Below, piece by piece: positions 52,674 to 64,000 of a DNA stretch of 64,000 bases. The position numbers and the translations under genes are program-made. This DNA is from Cauispirillum nitrogeniifigens (lineage in GTDB: Bacteria > Pseudomonadota > Alphaproteobacteria > Rhodospirillales > Rhodospirillaceae), in NCBI RefSeq assembly GCF_049800675.1, contig NZ_JBLOOT010000001.1:124001-188000 (forward strand). Direction: 5' to 3'. The notes beneath the pieces were generated by a model. It was not told the DNA's origin. It searched no databases and was given only the letters and a program-made list of their open reading frames with translations. Every line of letters begins with the position of its first letter. The first letter of the stretch is position 1.

Positions 52674-54008
52674 TCACATGGTGCGGATGTCGCTCAGGAA
52701 GACGTCGACCTTGGACTTCAGGCGCTCGGACTGGCTGGACAGTTCCTTGGAGGCGGTCAGCACCTCCTTGGCCGCGTGCCCCGTCTCCGACGATGCCTCG
52801 GTGACGTTGTGGATGTTGGAGGTCACTTCGGTGGTGCCGGCCGAGGCTTCCTGGACGTTGCGGGCGATTTCCCGCGTGGCGGCACCCTGTTCCTCCACCG
52901 CCGCCGCGATGGCCGAGGCGATCTCGTTGATCTGGCTGATGGTGGAGCCGATGCCCTGGATGGCGCCGACGGCGGACTTGGTGGCGTTCTGCACCTCGCC
53001 GATCTGGGTGGAGATTTCCTCCGTGGCGCGGGCGGTCTGGTTGGCCAGGTTCTTGACCTCGTTGGCCACCACGGCGAAGCCCTTGCCGGCATCGCCGGCG
53101 CGGGCGGCCTCGATCGTCGCGTTCAGGGCCAGCAGGTTGGTCTGGCTGGCGATGTCGTTGATCAGGCGCACCACCGCGCCGATCTTGTCGGCGGCGGCGG
53201 CCAGCCCGGTGACGAGCTGGTTGGTGCGCTCGGCCTCGCGCACGGCCTCGCCGGAGATGCGGGTCGATTCGGAGACCTGGCGGCTGATCTCGGAGATGGA
53301 GGCGTGCAGTTCCTCGGCGGCGGAGGCGACGGTCTGGACGTTCTGCGACGCTTCCTCGGCGGCGGTGGCGACCAGCGAGGCCTGACGGCTGGTGGCCTCG
53401 GCCGTTTCGGCCATGCTCTGCGAGGTGGACTGCAACTCGGTGGCGGCGGCGGCGACGATCTCGACCATGCCGTGGACCTCGTTCTCGAACACCGAGGCGT
53501 GCTCGTTGAGGGTCCGGGCGGCGGTTTCGCGCGCCGTCTGGATGTAGACCGAGATGGCAATGTCCATGTCCAGCAGCAGCGCCTTGTTGATGGCCTGCTG
53601 GATCTGCGCCGCGCGCTCGGGCTTCTTGCGGTAGTGCTTCTGGACGATGTCGACGAGCTTGTTGAGAGTGAAGCAATAGGCGCCGATGTACCAGCGCGGC
53701 TCCAGGCCCACGCGTTCGTGGGTGCGGCCGATGATGGTGACCTGCTTCATGTAGGTTTCGCCGAAGTCACCGGCGAACACGCTGTTCATCCAGTGCTGGC
53801 GCTGCATGCGGCGGGCATGGTCCATCGACGGGCCGCCGCTGAACAGCCTGGAGATCGTCGGGTACTGCTTCACGTAGCCGTAGAACTGGTCGAGGATGGA
53901 GTCGATGTGCGGCTCCAGGATGGGGCGGAACTCCCGCAGCGCCAGCTTCGTCGCGTCGTCGATCTGAAGAAAGGCGAGACGGCCGGTGCCGTCCATGGTG
54001 TCGCTCAC
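52674..54008 (-). CDS. Globin-coupled methyl-accepting chemotaxis transducer (HemAT-like)
   Basis: A 444-residue soluble transducer. The N-terminal 165 residues form a protoglobin domain (ILDQFYGYVKQYPTISRLFSGG), with a likely heme-proximal His in IGRTHERVGLEPRWYIGAY. It would sense oxygen or another gas. The C-terminal 240 residues form the MCP signalling helix, with the hairpin tip ANEVKNLANQTARATEEI and many Ala-rich heptads. No TM segment is seen. The GTG start has GAGGAGG 9 bp upstream and is preferred. It stands alone, apart from che genes. Confidence 0.88.
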   Translation of the reverse strand: MSDTMDGTGRLAFLQIDDATKLALREFRPILEPHIDSILDQFYGYVKQYPTISRLFSGGPSMDHARRMQRQHWMNSVFAGDFGETYMKQVTIIGRTHERVGLEPRWYIGAYCFTLNKLVDIVQKHYRKKPERAAQIQQAINKALLLDMDIAISVYIQTARETAARTLNEHASVFENEVHGMVEIVAAAATELQSTSQSMAETAEATSRQASLVATAAEEASQNVQTVASAAEELHASISEISRQVSESTRISGEAVREAERTNQLVTGLAAAADKIGAVVRLINDIASQTNLLALNATIEAARAGDAGKGFAVVANEVKNLANQTARATEEISTQIGEVQNATKSAVGAIQGIGSTISQINEIASAIAAAVEEQGAATREIARNVQEASAGTTEVTSNIHNVTEASSETGHAAKEVLTASKELSSQSERLKSKVDVFLSDIRTM

Positions 54009-54356
54009 TTGCTCATACCTCCTCGTTCCCCCCATTAGCCCCCCCCAGGCCCCCCTGGCCGTCGCGCGCCGCGGACTGCCTTGGCGAAGCCGGGCGGCAC
54101 GCGGACGCGGAAGGTGTGCGATATCCCTTTTCAAAGCATAGATATACTAAAGTGTCGTTAACGGCCAGCGCCCCGCGCCCACGGCTTCGGGGAAGCCCCG
54201 CAATCTCAGCTTGCCCCAGGGGGTGGGGATTGGCTATGTGATAGGACCGGGTGCCGGCTTCGTCGGCGTCCCGGACGGTATTTCTCGTGGTCCGCACGGA
54301 ACGCAGCCCAGGCGACGCAGCCCCAGGCGAGGTTCGGTGTGCGGCTGATCGGCCCG
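54009..54356. other. Intergenic region with the transducer promoter
   Basis: These 348 bp include an AT-rich patch (about 54120-54165, with AGATATACTAAAG) that stands out from the G+C-rich sequence and is the likely minus-strand promoter for the transducer. The remainder up to tRNA-Leu has no supported gene. Confidence 0.5.
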
Positions 54357-54441
54357 GCGGGCGTGGTGGAATTGGTAGACACGCTGGATTTAGGTTCCAG
54401 TGGCTTCGGCCGTGGGGGTTCAAGTCCCTTCGCCCGCACCA
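54357..54441 (+). tRNA. tRNA-Leu (anticodon TAG)
   Basis: Acceptor arms GCGGGCG and CGCCCGC pair, the anticodon stem CTGGA/TCCAG holds TTTAGGT with TAG, and a long variable arm (GTGGCTTCGGCCGT) is typical of Leu. CCA is encoded. Confidence 0.97.
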
Positions 54442-54548
54442 TACTCCGGCTTCGACAGGCGCCATGCGGCGGACCCGGTGGACAGGCTTGAGCGGCCAGG
54501 CGCGATGCGGCTGGTCACGGATTGACACAAGGACGTTCGGGAATTTCC

Positions 54549-55976
54549 ATGCAGGTCACTGAAACCAACGCTGACGGTCTGAAGCGCGAATTCAAGATCG
54601 TCGTTCCGGCCGCCACCCTCCAGGACAAGATGGACAGCCGCCTCAAGGAGCTGTCCGGCCGTGTCAGCCTGCCGGGCTTCCGCCCCGGCAAGGTGCCGAT
54701 GGCCATGATGAAGAAGAAGTACGGTCCGTCGGTGATGGGCGAGGTGCTGGAAGCCGCCGTCCAGGACGGGTCGCAGCAGACCCTGGCCGATCGTGACCTG
54801 CGTCCGGCGATGCAGCCCAAGATCGAGATCGTGTCCTTCGAGGAAGGCAAGGATCTGGAATTCACCATGGCCGTCGAAGTGCTGCCGGTCATCGCCGCCG
54901 TCGACTTCGCCAGCATCGAGCTGGAGCGTCCCAAGGTGGTGGTGCCTGACAGCGAGATCGAGGCGGCCCTGAACCGGATCGCCGAGAGCCGCAAGCAGCC
55001 CGAGGCCACCGGGTCCAAGCGCAAGTCCAAGAAGGGCGACATCCTGGAGATCGACTTCGTCGGCCGTCTCGGCGGCGAGGAGTTCCCCGGCGGCAAGGGC
55101 GAGGGCTTCGACCTGGAACTGGGTTCGGGCACCTTCATCCCCGGCTTCGAGGACCAGCTGATCGGCGCCAAGGCCGGCGACGTGACCACCGTCACCGTCA
55201 CCTTCCCGGAAGACTACCACGCCAAGGATCTGGCGGGTAAGGAAGCCGAGTTCGAAGTGACCGTGAAGGAGCTGAAGGAAGCCAAGGTCCCCGAGATCAA
55301 CGACGACTTCGCCAAGTCGGTCGGCCTCGACGACCTGGAGGCCCTGAAGGGCGCCGTCCGCGAGCAGATGGACAAGGACTACGCCGGCATCGCCCGCAAC
55401 CGCGTCAAGCGCGCCCTGCTGGACAAGCTGGCCGAGATGGCCGAGTTCGAGGTGCCGGTCGGTATGGTCGACCTTGAGTTCGACGCCATCTGGAAGCAGA
55501 TCGAGGACGCCAAGTCCCGCGACGACCTCGACGAGGAAGACAAGGGCAAGTCCGACGACGAGCTGCGTACCGAATACCGCGCCCTGGCCGAGCGTCGCGT
55601 CCGCCTGGGCCTGCTGCTGGCCGACGTCGGCCAGAAGGCCGAGGTGCAGGTCAACCAGGACGACCTCAACCGCGCCATCATGCAGGAAGCCATGCGCTAT
55701 CCGGGCCAGGAGCGGATGGTGTTCGAGTTCTTCCAGAAGAACCAGCAGGCGCTGAACCAGCTCCGCGCGCCGATCTACGAGGACAAGGTCGTCGACTACA
55801 TCCTCGAACAGGCCAAGGTCACCGACAAGGAAGTCAGCCCCGAGGAACTGGCCGTCGACGGCGACGAGGGCGACGACGAGTCCAAGCCAGCCAAGAAGGG
55901 CGGCGCCAAGAAGAAGTCCGCCAAGAAGGCCGACGAGGCCGACGCCGCTCCCGAGGGGGATGGCGCCGAGGGCTGA
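54549..55976 (+). CDS. tig: Trigger factor
   Basis: A 475-residue ribosome-bound chaperone and peptidyl-prolyl isomerase. The ribosome-binding tail loop GFRPGKVP lies near residue 45, an FKBP-type domain spans about 155-245 (GDILEIDFVGRLGG) and the helical arms follow. The C-terminal 50 residues are a long acidic/Lys-rich tail (DEGDDESKPAKKGGAKKKSAK). ATG 54549 is chosen over a TTG at 54522, because MQVTETNADGLKREF is the conserved N terminus. It leads the tig, clpP, clpX, lon order. Confidence 0.95.
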   Translation: MQVTETNADGLKREFKIVVPAATLQDKMDSRLKELSGRVSLPGFRPGKVPMAMMKKKYGPSVMGEVLEAAVQDGSQQTLADRDLRPAMQPKIEIVSFEEGKDLEFTMAVEVLPVIAAVDFASIELERPKVVVPDSEIEAALNRIAESRKQPEATGSKRKSKKGDILEIDFVGRLGGEEFPGGKGEGFDLELGSGTFIPGFEDQLIGAKAGDVTTVTVTFPEDYHAKDLAGKEAEFEVTVKELKEAKVPEINDDFAKSVGLDDLEALKGAVREQMDKDYAGIARNRVKRALLDKLAEMAEFEVPVGMVDLEFDAIWKQIEDAKSRDDLDEEDKGKSDDELRTEYRALAERRVRLGLLLADVGQKAEVQVNQDDLNRAIMQEAMRYPGQERMVFEFFQKNQQALNQLRAPIYEDKVVDYILEQAKVTDKEVSPEELAVDGDEGDDESKPAKKGGAKKKSAKKADEADAAPEGDGAEG

Positions 55977-56070
55977 GCCGTCCCATATGGGGCGCGAGAC
56001 CCTTCTTCACGCCGCTAGCCCATCGCCTTGATTCAAGGTGAACTTCGGGCGCGGTTTCGTGGTTGAAAGC

Positions 56071-56110
56071 GGGGGGTGGCCCGTCCAAGATGGGCGGCCC
56101 CCCCTTCTTC
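56071..56110 (+). terminator. Hairpin between tig and clpP
   Basis: GGGGGG at 56071-56076 and following bases pair with GGGCGG-CCCCCC (56092-56103), one mismatch and two G-T pairs, followed by CTTCTTCCCTT. It may reduce read-through to clpP. Confidence 0.55.
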
Positions 56111-56137
56111 CCTTCGGCAGGACAAGAGGCGCATTTG

Positions 56138-56788
56138 ATGAAAGAGCGGGATCCCTACGACGTCTACATGAACACGCTGGTGCCGATGGTGGTCGAACAG
56201 ACCAACCGCGGCGAGCGCTCCTACGACATCTATTCCCGGCTCCTCAAGGAGCGCATCATCTTCCTGACGGGGCAGGTCCACGACGGGGTGTCCAGCCTCA
56301 TCTGCGCCCAGCTCCTGTTCCTTGAGTCGGAAAACCCGTCCAAGGACATCGCCTTCTACATCAACTCGCCCGGTGGCGTGGTGACCTCGGGCCTGGCGAT
56401 GTACGACACCATGCAGTACATCCGCTGCGACGTCGCCACCCTGTGCATCGGCCAGGCGGCGTCCATGGGGTCGCTGCTGCTGAACGCCGGCGCGCCCGGC
56501 AAGCGGTTCTCGCTGCCCAACTCGCGGATCATGATCCACCAGCCCTCGGGCGGGTTCCAGGGCCAGGCCGCCGACATCGAGATCCACGCCAAGGAGATCC
56601 TCTCCCTGCGGGCCCGTCTCAACGAGATCTACGCCAAGCATACCGGCCGCCCGGTCGAGGAGATCGAGGATGCCATGGAGCGCGACAAGTTCTTCGTGCC
56701 CGAGGCCGCCAAGGAATTCGGCCTGATCGACGAAGTCGTCAGCCGTCGCCCGGCGGCCGCCGGCGGCGAGGCGAAGACTGGCGAGTGA
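56138..56788 (+). CDS. clpP: ATP-dependent Clp protease proteolytic subunit (ClpP)
   Basis: A 216-residue serine protease forming the 14-mer barrel. The active Ser is in GQAASMGSLLL, the His in MIHQPSGGFQG and the Asp in IEDAMERDKF. ATG 56138 agrees with the mature N terminus, with AGAGG upstream. The last 16 residues run into a 14-bp tandem repeat that also carries the stop. It works with ClpX, 365 bp downstream. Confidence 0.97.
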   Translation: MKERDPYDVYMNTLVPMVVEQTNRGERSYDIYSRLLKERIIFLTGQVHDGVSSLICAQLLFLESENPSKDIAFYINSPGGVVTSGLAMYDTMQYIRCDVATLCIGQAASMGSLLLNAGAPGKRFSLPNSRIMIHQPSGGFQGQAADIEIHAKEILSLRARLNEIYAKHTGRPVEEIEDAMERDKFFVPEAAKEFGLIDEVVSRRPAAAGGEAKTGE

Positions 56789-56814
56789 AGACTGGCGAGT
56801 GAAAACTGGCGATT
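56773..56814 (+). repeat. Three 14-bp tandem repeats across the clpP stop codon
   Basis: GAAGACTGGCGAGT occurs at 56773-56786 and 56787-56800, with a diverged third copy GAAAACTGGCGATT at 56801-56814. Each unit holds a TGA that spans its end, so a change in copy number would keep a stop but vary the tail. Confidence 0.85.
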
Positions 56815-57152
56815 AACGCCGGGAGTGCTGTGTCCCGGAGCGCCGGACGGTCCCCGTGGGGGGCTGGTCGGCGGCTCCGTCCCTTCCTCTCCCCCACCAA
56901 ACGCCCTGTGCGTCATGCCTGCCGCCTCCCGGCGATACCCGCATGACGCGAGACCGGCACGATAGTTGCGCCCCCTGGCGCGGCGTCCCATATCGTTACG
57001 GCTTTTTGTCGTTGTGCGTTGGTCGGGCGTCCGGCTAACATGATTCCGAAGTGTGGGCCTTCAGGGAGGCCCGGAAATCCTCGCGGTTGAGCCGGGGCGC
57101 GCGGTCAGGGGCACCGCACCCGTCAGGGTCATCCGCATGGAGTGGAGATACG
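56789..57152. other. Intergenic region between clpP and clpX
   Basis: These 364 bp hold the end of the tandem repeat, a G+C-rich stretch without coding signals, and the clpX leader. A candidate promoter lies at 57012-57041. No further gene is supported. Confidence 0.5.
57012..57041 (+). promoter_or_regulatory. Candidate sigma-70 promoter of clpX
   Basis: TTGTGC (57012) and TAACAT (57036) with an 18-bp spacer lie about 110 bp before the clpX ATG. The -35 is imperfect. Confidence 0.35.
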
Positions 57153-58415
<1,263 letters not shown>

Positions 58416-58767
58416 GGCGCGGAAGGAAGACGATGGCGGCATTCCCTGGGCGCCCCGTGCCCCCTCAAGGGAAGCCGCCGTTTTCCTCCGGCGCCGTGGG
58501 CGAGGGGGGAAGCCGGCCAGGCCCGCGCATGCCGCGCGAGAGGGGCCGGAACCGGGCGGGGCGCGGCCCCACTGGCGCGCCCTCCGGTCGACGACGACGG
58601 CACGGGCGCAGGGTCGCCCGCGGGGCGACGGCCCGCAGCCGCGTGTCAAGGTCTAGCCAAGCGGCGGACATCCTCCCTATATCGAGTTTCGTCATGACCG
58701 GATCCTGTTTCCCGGTCGGCCATTTTCAACCCGGTGCGGCGGCCAACACGGTTGCGCGCCACTACCG
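58416..58767. other. Intergenic region between clpX and lon
   Basis: The 352-bp gap has no supported gene. CCTATATC at 58676 with CTAG at 58653 resembles the alphaproteobacterial heat-shock consensus CTTG...CYTATNT with two deviations (one base and 19-bp spacing), so it may be a sigma-32 promoter for lon. Confidence 0.4.
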
Positions 58768-61179
<2,412 letters not shown>

Positions 61180-61208
61180 CCGGCACCACGCGTCCCTGAC
61201 ATCGAGTC

Positions 61209-61239
61209 GAGCCCGGCCCTGCGGCCGGGCTCTTCTTTT
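61209..61239 (+). terminator. Terminator of lon
   Basis: GAGCCCGGCC (61209-61218) pairs with GGCCGGGCTC (61223-61232), followed by TTCTTTTG. Confidence 0.92.
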
Positions 61240-61557
61240 GGGCCGCGAGTCGGGCAGGGGACTATCGTGAATATGGGAGAAATGCTATGGAACTGTTGCT
61301 TGTGCGCAACAGTTCCAATGGCCTATGGTCCGTTCGACCGAGGCAGGGAGGCAGCGATGCAGGGCGGCTCGGCTGGAATTGCCCTTGAAGAGGCGAAATC
61401 GGCGGAAAACAATGCATCTCAGGGTGTAGCTGATTGACGTCGTGAAATGGCGATGCATACACTTCTGGCTAACGAAGCGGCGCTGCTGCGCGGGTTCGGA
61501 CAAAAAAGCCTGAGAAAGCGGACGTAGTCGTCACGACACAGCAGAGGGGGCCTTCCC
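61240..61557. other. Leader region between lon and hup
   Basis: A 318-bp stretch with a relatively lower G+C content. It includes a 12-bp perfect inverted repeat (61288-61317) and ATGCAT twice. It probably holds the hup promoter. No gene is supported. Confidence 0.6.
61288..61317. repeat. 12-bp perfect inverted repeat before hup
   Basis: TGGAACTGTTGC (61288-61299) pairs with GCAACAGTTCCA (61306-61317) around a 6-base loop, with no T-run on either side. It could be an operator or a stable RNA structure. Confidence 0.75.
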
Positions 61558-61830
61558 GTGAACAAGAACGATCTGGTTGCCGCGGTTGCCGAGAGCAGCG
61601 GCCTGTCCAAAAGCGATGCTGGCAAGGCTGTGGACAGCGTCTTTGACGCCATCACCGGCGCCCTGAAGGGCGGCAGCGAGGTTCGTCTGGTTGGTTTCGG
61701 TACCTTCAGCGTCGCGGAGCGCGCCGCCAGCCAGGGCCGCAATCCCCGCACCGGCGAGACCATCACCATTTCCGCCTCGAAGCAGCCGAAGTTCAAGGCT
61801 GGCAAGGGCCTCAAGGACGCCGTCAACTAA
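61558..61830 (+). CDS. hupB: DNA-binding protein HU
   Basis: A 90-residue histone-like protein that bends and compacts DNA. It begins MNKNDLVAAVAESSGLSKSD and has the DNA-arm RNPRTGETITI and the end PKFKAGKGLKDAVN. The GTG start is preceded by GAGGGGG. The order lon then hup is widespread in proteobacteria. Confidence 0.96.
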   Translation: MNKNDLVAAVAESSGLSKSDAGKAVDSVFDAITGALKGGSEVRLVGFGTFSVAERAASQGRNPRTGETITISASKQPKFKAGKGLKDAVN

Positions 61831-61850
61831 GGCATCCTGCACGCCGACGC

Positions 61851-61893
61851 GAAGGGCGCTCCGTTCCCCTCCGGGCGGGCGCCTTTCTCTTTG
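61851..61893 (+). terminator. Terminator of hup
   Basis: GAAGGGCGC and GGGCGCCTTTC form a stem with one bulge, followed by TCTTTG. Confidence 0.65.
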
Positions 61894-61951
61894 CCCGAGG
61901 GGATTGCGCCCGGCGCTCCGGTGCGCTATTCAGGGCGCCTCCCGGCAGCGG

Positions 61952-62027
61952 GGGCGGTTAGCTCAGCTGGTAGAGCATCTCGTTTACACCGAGAGGGTCG
62001 GCGGTTCGATCCCGTCACCGCCCACCA
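61952..62027 (+). tRNA. tRNA-Val (anticodon TAC)
   Basis: Acceptor arms GGGCGGT and ACCGCCC pair, the anticodon loop TTTACAC carries TAC, and the T-loop is GGTTCGATCCC. CCA is encoded. Confidence 0.97.
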
Positions 62028-62050
62028 CACCATCGCACACCCGTGATAGC

Positions 62051-62080
62051 ACAAAGGGCGGCCCCCTGGGGGACCGCCCT
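62051..62080 (-). terminator. Hairpin downstream of the small membrane protein gene
   Basis: AGGGCGG (62055-62061) pairs with CCGCCCT (62074-62080) and inner C/G runs pair as well. On the minus strand TTTGTG follows. It lies between the convergent tRNA-Val and the small gene. Confidence 0.6.
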
Positions 62081-62107
62081 CGACGCATGCCCGCTGGGCG
62101 GGGTGTT

Positions 62108-62338
62108 CTACTCGGCCGGGGCCTGGACGGGCGCGGCCTGGGTCCGGGAAATGAAGCGGCTCATCCACCAAGCCAGCAGCGCGATGGCGACACCGGCGAC
62201 CGGCACCAGCGTCACCAGGACGTGGAAATTCTCCCCGGCGAAACGGGTGGTGGAGCCTTCAAGGGTGCTGGCGACGATGAACCAGATGGCGATGGGCGCG
62301 ACCATGAAGGCGGCCAGCACGTAGGGCAGGAAACGCAT
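62108..62338 (-). CDS. Small two-helix membrane protein, function unknown
   Basis: A 76-residue protein with two hydrophobic helices (about 5-24, YVLAAFMVAPIAIWFIVAS, and 40-60, VLVTLVPVAGVAIALLAWWM), a short periplasmic loop and an Ala/Pro tail with Gln and Glu. AGGAG precedes ATG 62338 by 7 bp. It lies behind slyX but is separated from it by 108 bp. I recognise no family. Confidence 0.65.
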   Translation of the reverse strand: MRFLPYVLAAFMVAPIAIWFIVASTLEGSTTRFAGENFHVLVTLVPVAGVAIALLAWWMSRFISRTQAAPVQAPAE

Positions 62339-62446
62339 CGAACTCTCCTGTGGGGGGCGGACGGGGAACCAGTCGGCCGGAGAGTCATAGGCATTTTAAA
62401 GTTGAGTGCAACCCTTGGGAATTTAGGGGTTTGGCGGCCGTCAAGC

Positions 62447-62653
62447 TCAGTAGTGGGGCGGCTTGTGGGCCTCGGCCGGCGGTTCGATGTCGCGCAGGCG
62501 GTCGTGCATGCCCTTCACGGTCCGCAGCAGCTTGTCGATCTGCTCCCACTGCCGGGCGATCTGGTCGCTGAGATCGGTGTTGGCCGCCTCCAGGTGGGCG
62601 ACGTGGCTTTCCAGGGCGATGACGCGCTGTTCCAGATCGGTGGTGTCGGGCAT
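62447..62653 (-). CDS. slyX: SlyX family protein
   Basis: A 68-residue coiled-coil protein of the SlyX family. The signature LEQRVIALESHVAHLEAANTD, then DKLLRTVKGMHDRL and the C-terminal PPHY are clear. Its role is not well defined. It is 41 bp after frdD and may be read through from the frd genes. Confidence 0.85.
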   Translation of the reverse strand: MPDTTDLEQRVIALESHVAHLEAANTDLSDQIARQWEQIDKLLRTVKGMHDRLRDIEPPAEAHKPPHY

Positions 62654-62694
62654 GGCGGAGGCGTCCTTGGCGGGAAGGGGGAGGGCCCCCACCC

Positions 62695-63078
62695 TTACCA
62701 GAACGACAGCAGGGCGGCCAGACACAGCAGGGTGAACACCAGCCCGAAGCCGTAGCACAGGGCGGCGACCACCGACCGCGCGCCATGCGAGCGCGCGCCG
62801 AGATCCTGCAAGGTCATGCGGAAGCGGTGCGCCCCATGCCATAGCGGCAGGACCAGCACGCCGAACAGGATGATCTTGCCCAGCGGATGGGCGGCGAAGG
62901 CGCGGATGCGTTCGTAAGACAGGGCGTCCGCGTCGATCAGGCCCAGCGGCACGGCGATGCCGGTGATCAGGATCAGGACGGGCAGCATCAGCGCCGCCAC
63001 CAGCCCGCCGCCGGCGAAGGGGAACCAGACGATCGGCTTGTTGGCGCGGTGATAGGTCTTCTTCGGGGATCCGGTCAT
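62695..63078 (-). CDS. frdD: Fumarate reductase subunit D (membrane anchor)
   Basis: A 127-residue anchor with three TM helices (about 24-48, 65-85 and 102-125). It matches FrdD: KPIVWFPFAGGGLVAAL, then HPLGKIILFGVLVLPLWHGAHRFRMTLQDLG. With FrdC it binds quinone and anchors FrdAB in the inner membrane. It lies 16 bp behind frdC. R. rubrum-type bacteria use such an enzyme with rhodoquinone; the quinone here is not known. Confidence 0.92.
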   Translation of the reverse strand: MTGSPKKTYHRANKPIVWFPFAGGGLVAALMLPVLILITGIAVPLGLIDADALSYERIRAFAAHPLGKIILFGVLVLPLWHGAHRFRMTLQDLGARSHGARSVVAALCYGFGLVFTLLCLAALLSFW

Positions 63079-63094
63079 GGCTGTTCGTCCTTCC

Positions 63095-63481
63095 TCACCA
63101 CAGCGCCGCGATCAGCACGACCAGGCTGACGATGGCCCACAGCACGTACTGGCCGGCGATGATCGGCCCCGGCGGCACGAAGTGGTCGCCGCGCATGATC
63201 GGCGTCGTGCGCGGGGTCAGGGCGAACCACGTCACGGTGTGATAGACGGCGAAGACGAAGGCCAGCCCATGGAACACCACCGACAGCGGGTGCCCCAGGG
63301 CGCTGACGAAGCCCTGCCATGCCTGCGGCCCCTGGCTGAGCTGCCACAGCCCGATGATCAGGATGGCGACATAGGCGGCGACGAAGAAGCTCGTCAGCTC
63401 GCGCAGCATGTAGCGGACGTAGAACGGCTTTTCCAGCCACCAGCCGGTCGGCAGGGTGGGCTCATAGGGCTTGCGGCTCAT
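63095..63481 (-). CDS. frdC: Fumarate reductase subunit C (membrane anchor)
   Basis: A 128-residue anchor with three TM helices. It begins MSRKPYEPTLPTGWWLEKPFYVRYMLRELTS, the FrdC marker, and has HGLAFVFAVYHTVTWFALTPR. The ATG overlaps the frdB stop by 4 bp. Heme is absent in this family, in contrast to SdhCD. Confidence 0.93.
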   Translation of the reverse strand: MSRKPYEPTLPTGWWLEKPFYVRYMLRELTSFFVAAYVAILIIGLWQLSQGPQAWQGFVSALGHPLSVVFHGLAFVFAVYHTVTWFALTPRTTPIMRGDHFVPPGPIIAGQYVLWAIVSLVVLIAALW

Positions 63482-64000
63482 CGTGCCTTCCTCCCCGGCA
63501 GCAGGTGGTCCAGGAACCAGTCCACGGAGTTCTCGATCTTCTGCTCCTGGATGGCGCCGCCGGGCTCCACGTCCTTGGGGCAGACCTCCGAGCAGGCCGA
63601 CACGAAGGTGCATTCCCACACGCCGTCCGGGCTGGCAGTGACATCCTTGCGCAGTTCCTGGCCCTGGTCGCGGCTGTCGAGGTTATAGCGGTGCGCCAGC
63701 GCCAGCGCCGCCGGGCCGATGAAGCCCGGATTCAGCGCGACCTGCGGACAGGCGGCGTAGCACAGCAGGCAGTTGATGCACATGGTGTGGCGCTTGAAGC
63801 GCTTGAGCTGCTTGGGCAACTGGGCGAAGGTGCCGTCGTCGACGCTCTTTTCAGTGGAGCGGATGATCCATGGCTTCACGGCTTCCAGCTTCTCCAGGAA
63901 GCTGTCCATGACGATCACCAGGTCCTTCTCGATGGGGAAGTTCTTCAGCGGGGCGACGGTGATCACGCCCGCGCCGCCCTTGAGGTAGTCGCGCAGGAAC
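63478..64000 (-). CDS. frdB: Fumarate reductase iron-sulphur subunit (5' end outside the window)
   Basis: The C-terminal 173 residues of FrdB are seen, and the gene continues to the right with FLRDYLKGGAGVITVAPLKN upstream. The [4Fe-4S] and [3Fe-4S] Cys are in CINCLLCYAACP and FVSACSEVCPKDV. The first part with the [2Fe-2S] site lies outside. It carries electrons between the FrdCD anchor and FrdA. The end overlaps frdC by 4 bp. Confidence 0.92.
   Translation of the reverse strand, partial: FLRDYLKGGAGVITVAPLKNFPIEKDLVIVMDSFLEKLEAVKPWIIRSTEKSVDDGTFAQLPKQLKRFKRHTMCINCLLCYAACPQVALNPGFIGPAALALAHRYNLDSRDQGQELRKDVTASPDGVWECTFVSACSEVCPKDVEPGGAIQEQKIENSVDWFLDHLLPGRKAR

Overview
The window is a chromosome segment of high G+C from a diazotrophic alphaproteobacterium. 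It most resembles the Rhodospirillales (Rhodospirillum/Azospirillum type). The pointers are an oxygen-sensing NifA with the C-x4-C linker, a draT-draG pair divergent from nifHDK, an nifB-ferredoxin-LRV-nifZ-nifT-SIR2 operon, an NDUFS4-like complex I subunit, a PutA without the DNA-binding arm, and the tig-clpP-clpX-lon-hup order. The genus cannot be fixed from the sequence alone.

Layout. 1-10.6 kb is the right end of a siphovirus-like prophage (tape measure, tail tip, small tail genes, amidase endolysin, 3-TM holin), ending 80 bp before a tRNA-Pro gene. 10.7-14.3 kb holds an NDUFS4-like gene, tRNA-Arg, two tandem MbtH-like genes that both carry signal peptides, a Cys-rich exported protein, a nicotinamidase and a rubredoxin. 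14.3-17.0 kb is a minus-strand metC-hisI-cobW operon. 17.3-21.7 kb carries a small unknown gene, a TetR regulator and a large hybrid histidine kinase with a 7TMR-DISM sensor and an Hpt domain. 21.7-23.3 kb is an NDH-2 fused to a cNMP-binding-like domain. 23.3-33.0 kb is amino-acid catabolism: putA-amaB on the minus strand, divergent from soxB-soxA-soxG.

33.1-46.1 kb is the nitrogen-fixation island. nifA is followed by a sigma-54/NifA promoter and nifB-fdxN-lrv-nifZ-nifT-SIR2. On the minus strand lie draT-draG-nifO. A 301-bp divergent control region holds two NifA sites flanked by two opposing sigma-54 promoters, one for nifHDK and one for draT. nifHDK ends in a strong terminator. nifE, nifN, nifX, nifS and nifV are not in the window. 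NifA would therefore switch on both the nitrogenase and the DraT/DraG ADP-ribosylation system that turns NifH off and on.

46-54 kb is housekeeping and accessory: thiI, dadA, NAD(P)HX epimerase/dehydratase, malonyl-CoA decarboxylase, a Csp3-like copper-storage protein and a globin-coupled chemotaxis transducer. 54-62 kb is tRNA-Leu and the protein quality-control cluster tig, clpP, clpX, lon, then HU and tRNA-Val. The right edge (62-64 kb) is a minus-strand frdB-frdC-frdD-slyX run, with frdB cut by the window end.

The most unusual items are the tandem exported MbtH-like proteins, the shared divergent sigma-54 region of nifH and draT, the back-to-back pair of NifA sites that forms a perfect palindrome before nifB, the NDH-2/cNMP fusion, and a soxBAG cluster that lacks soxD and diverges from putA-amaB.
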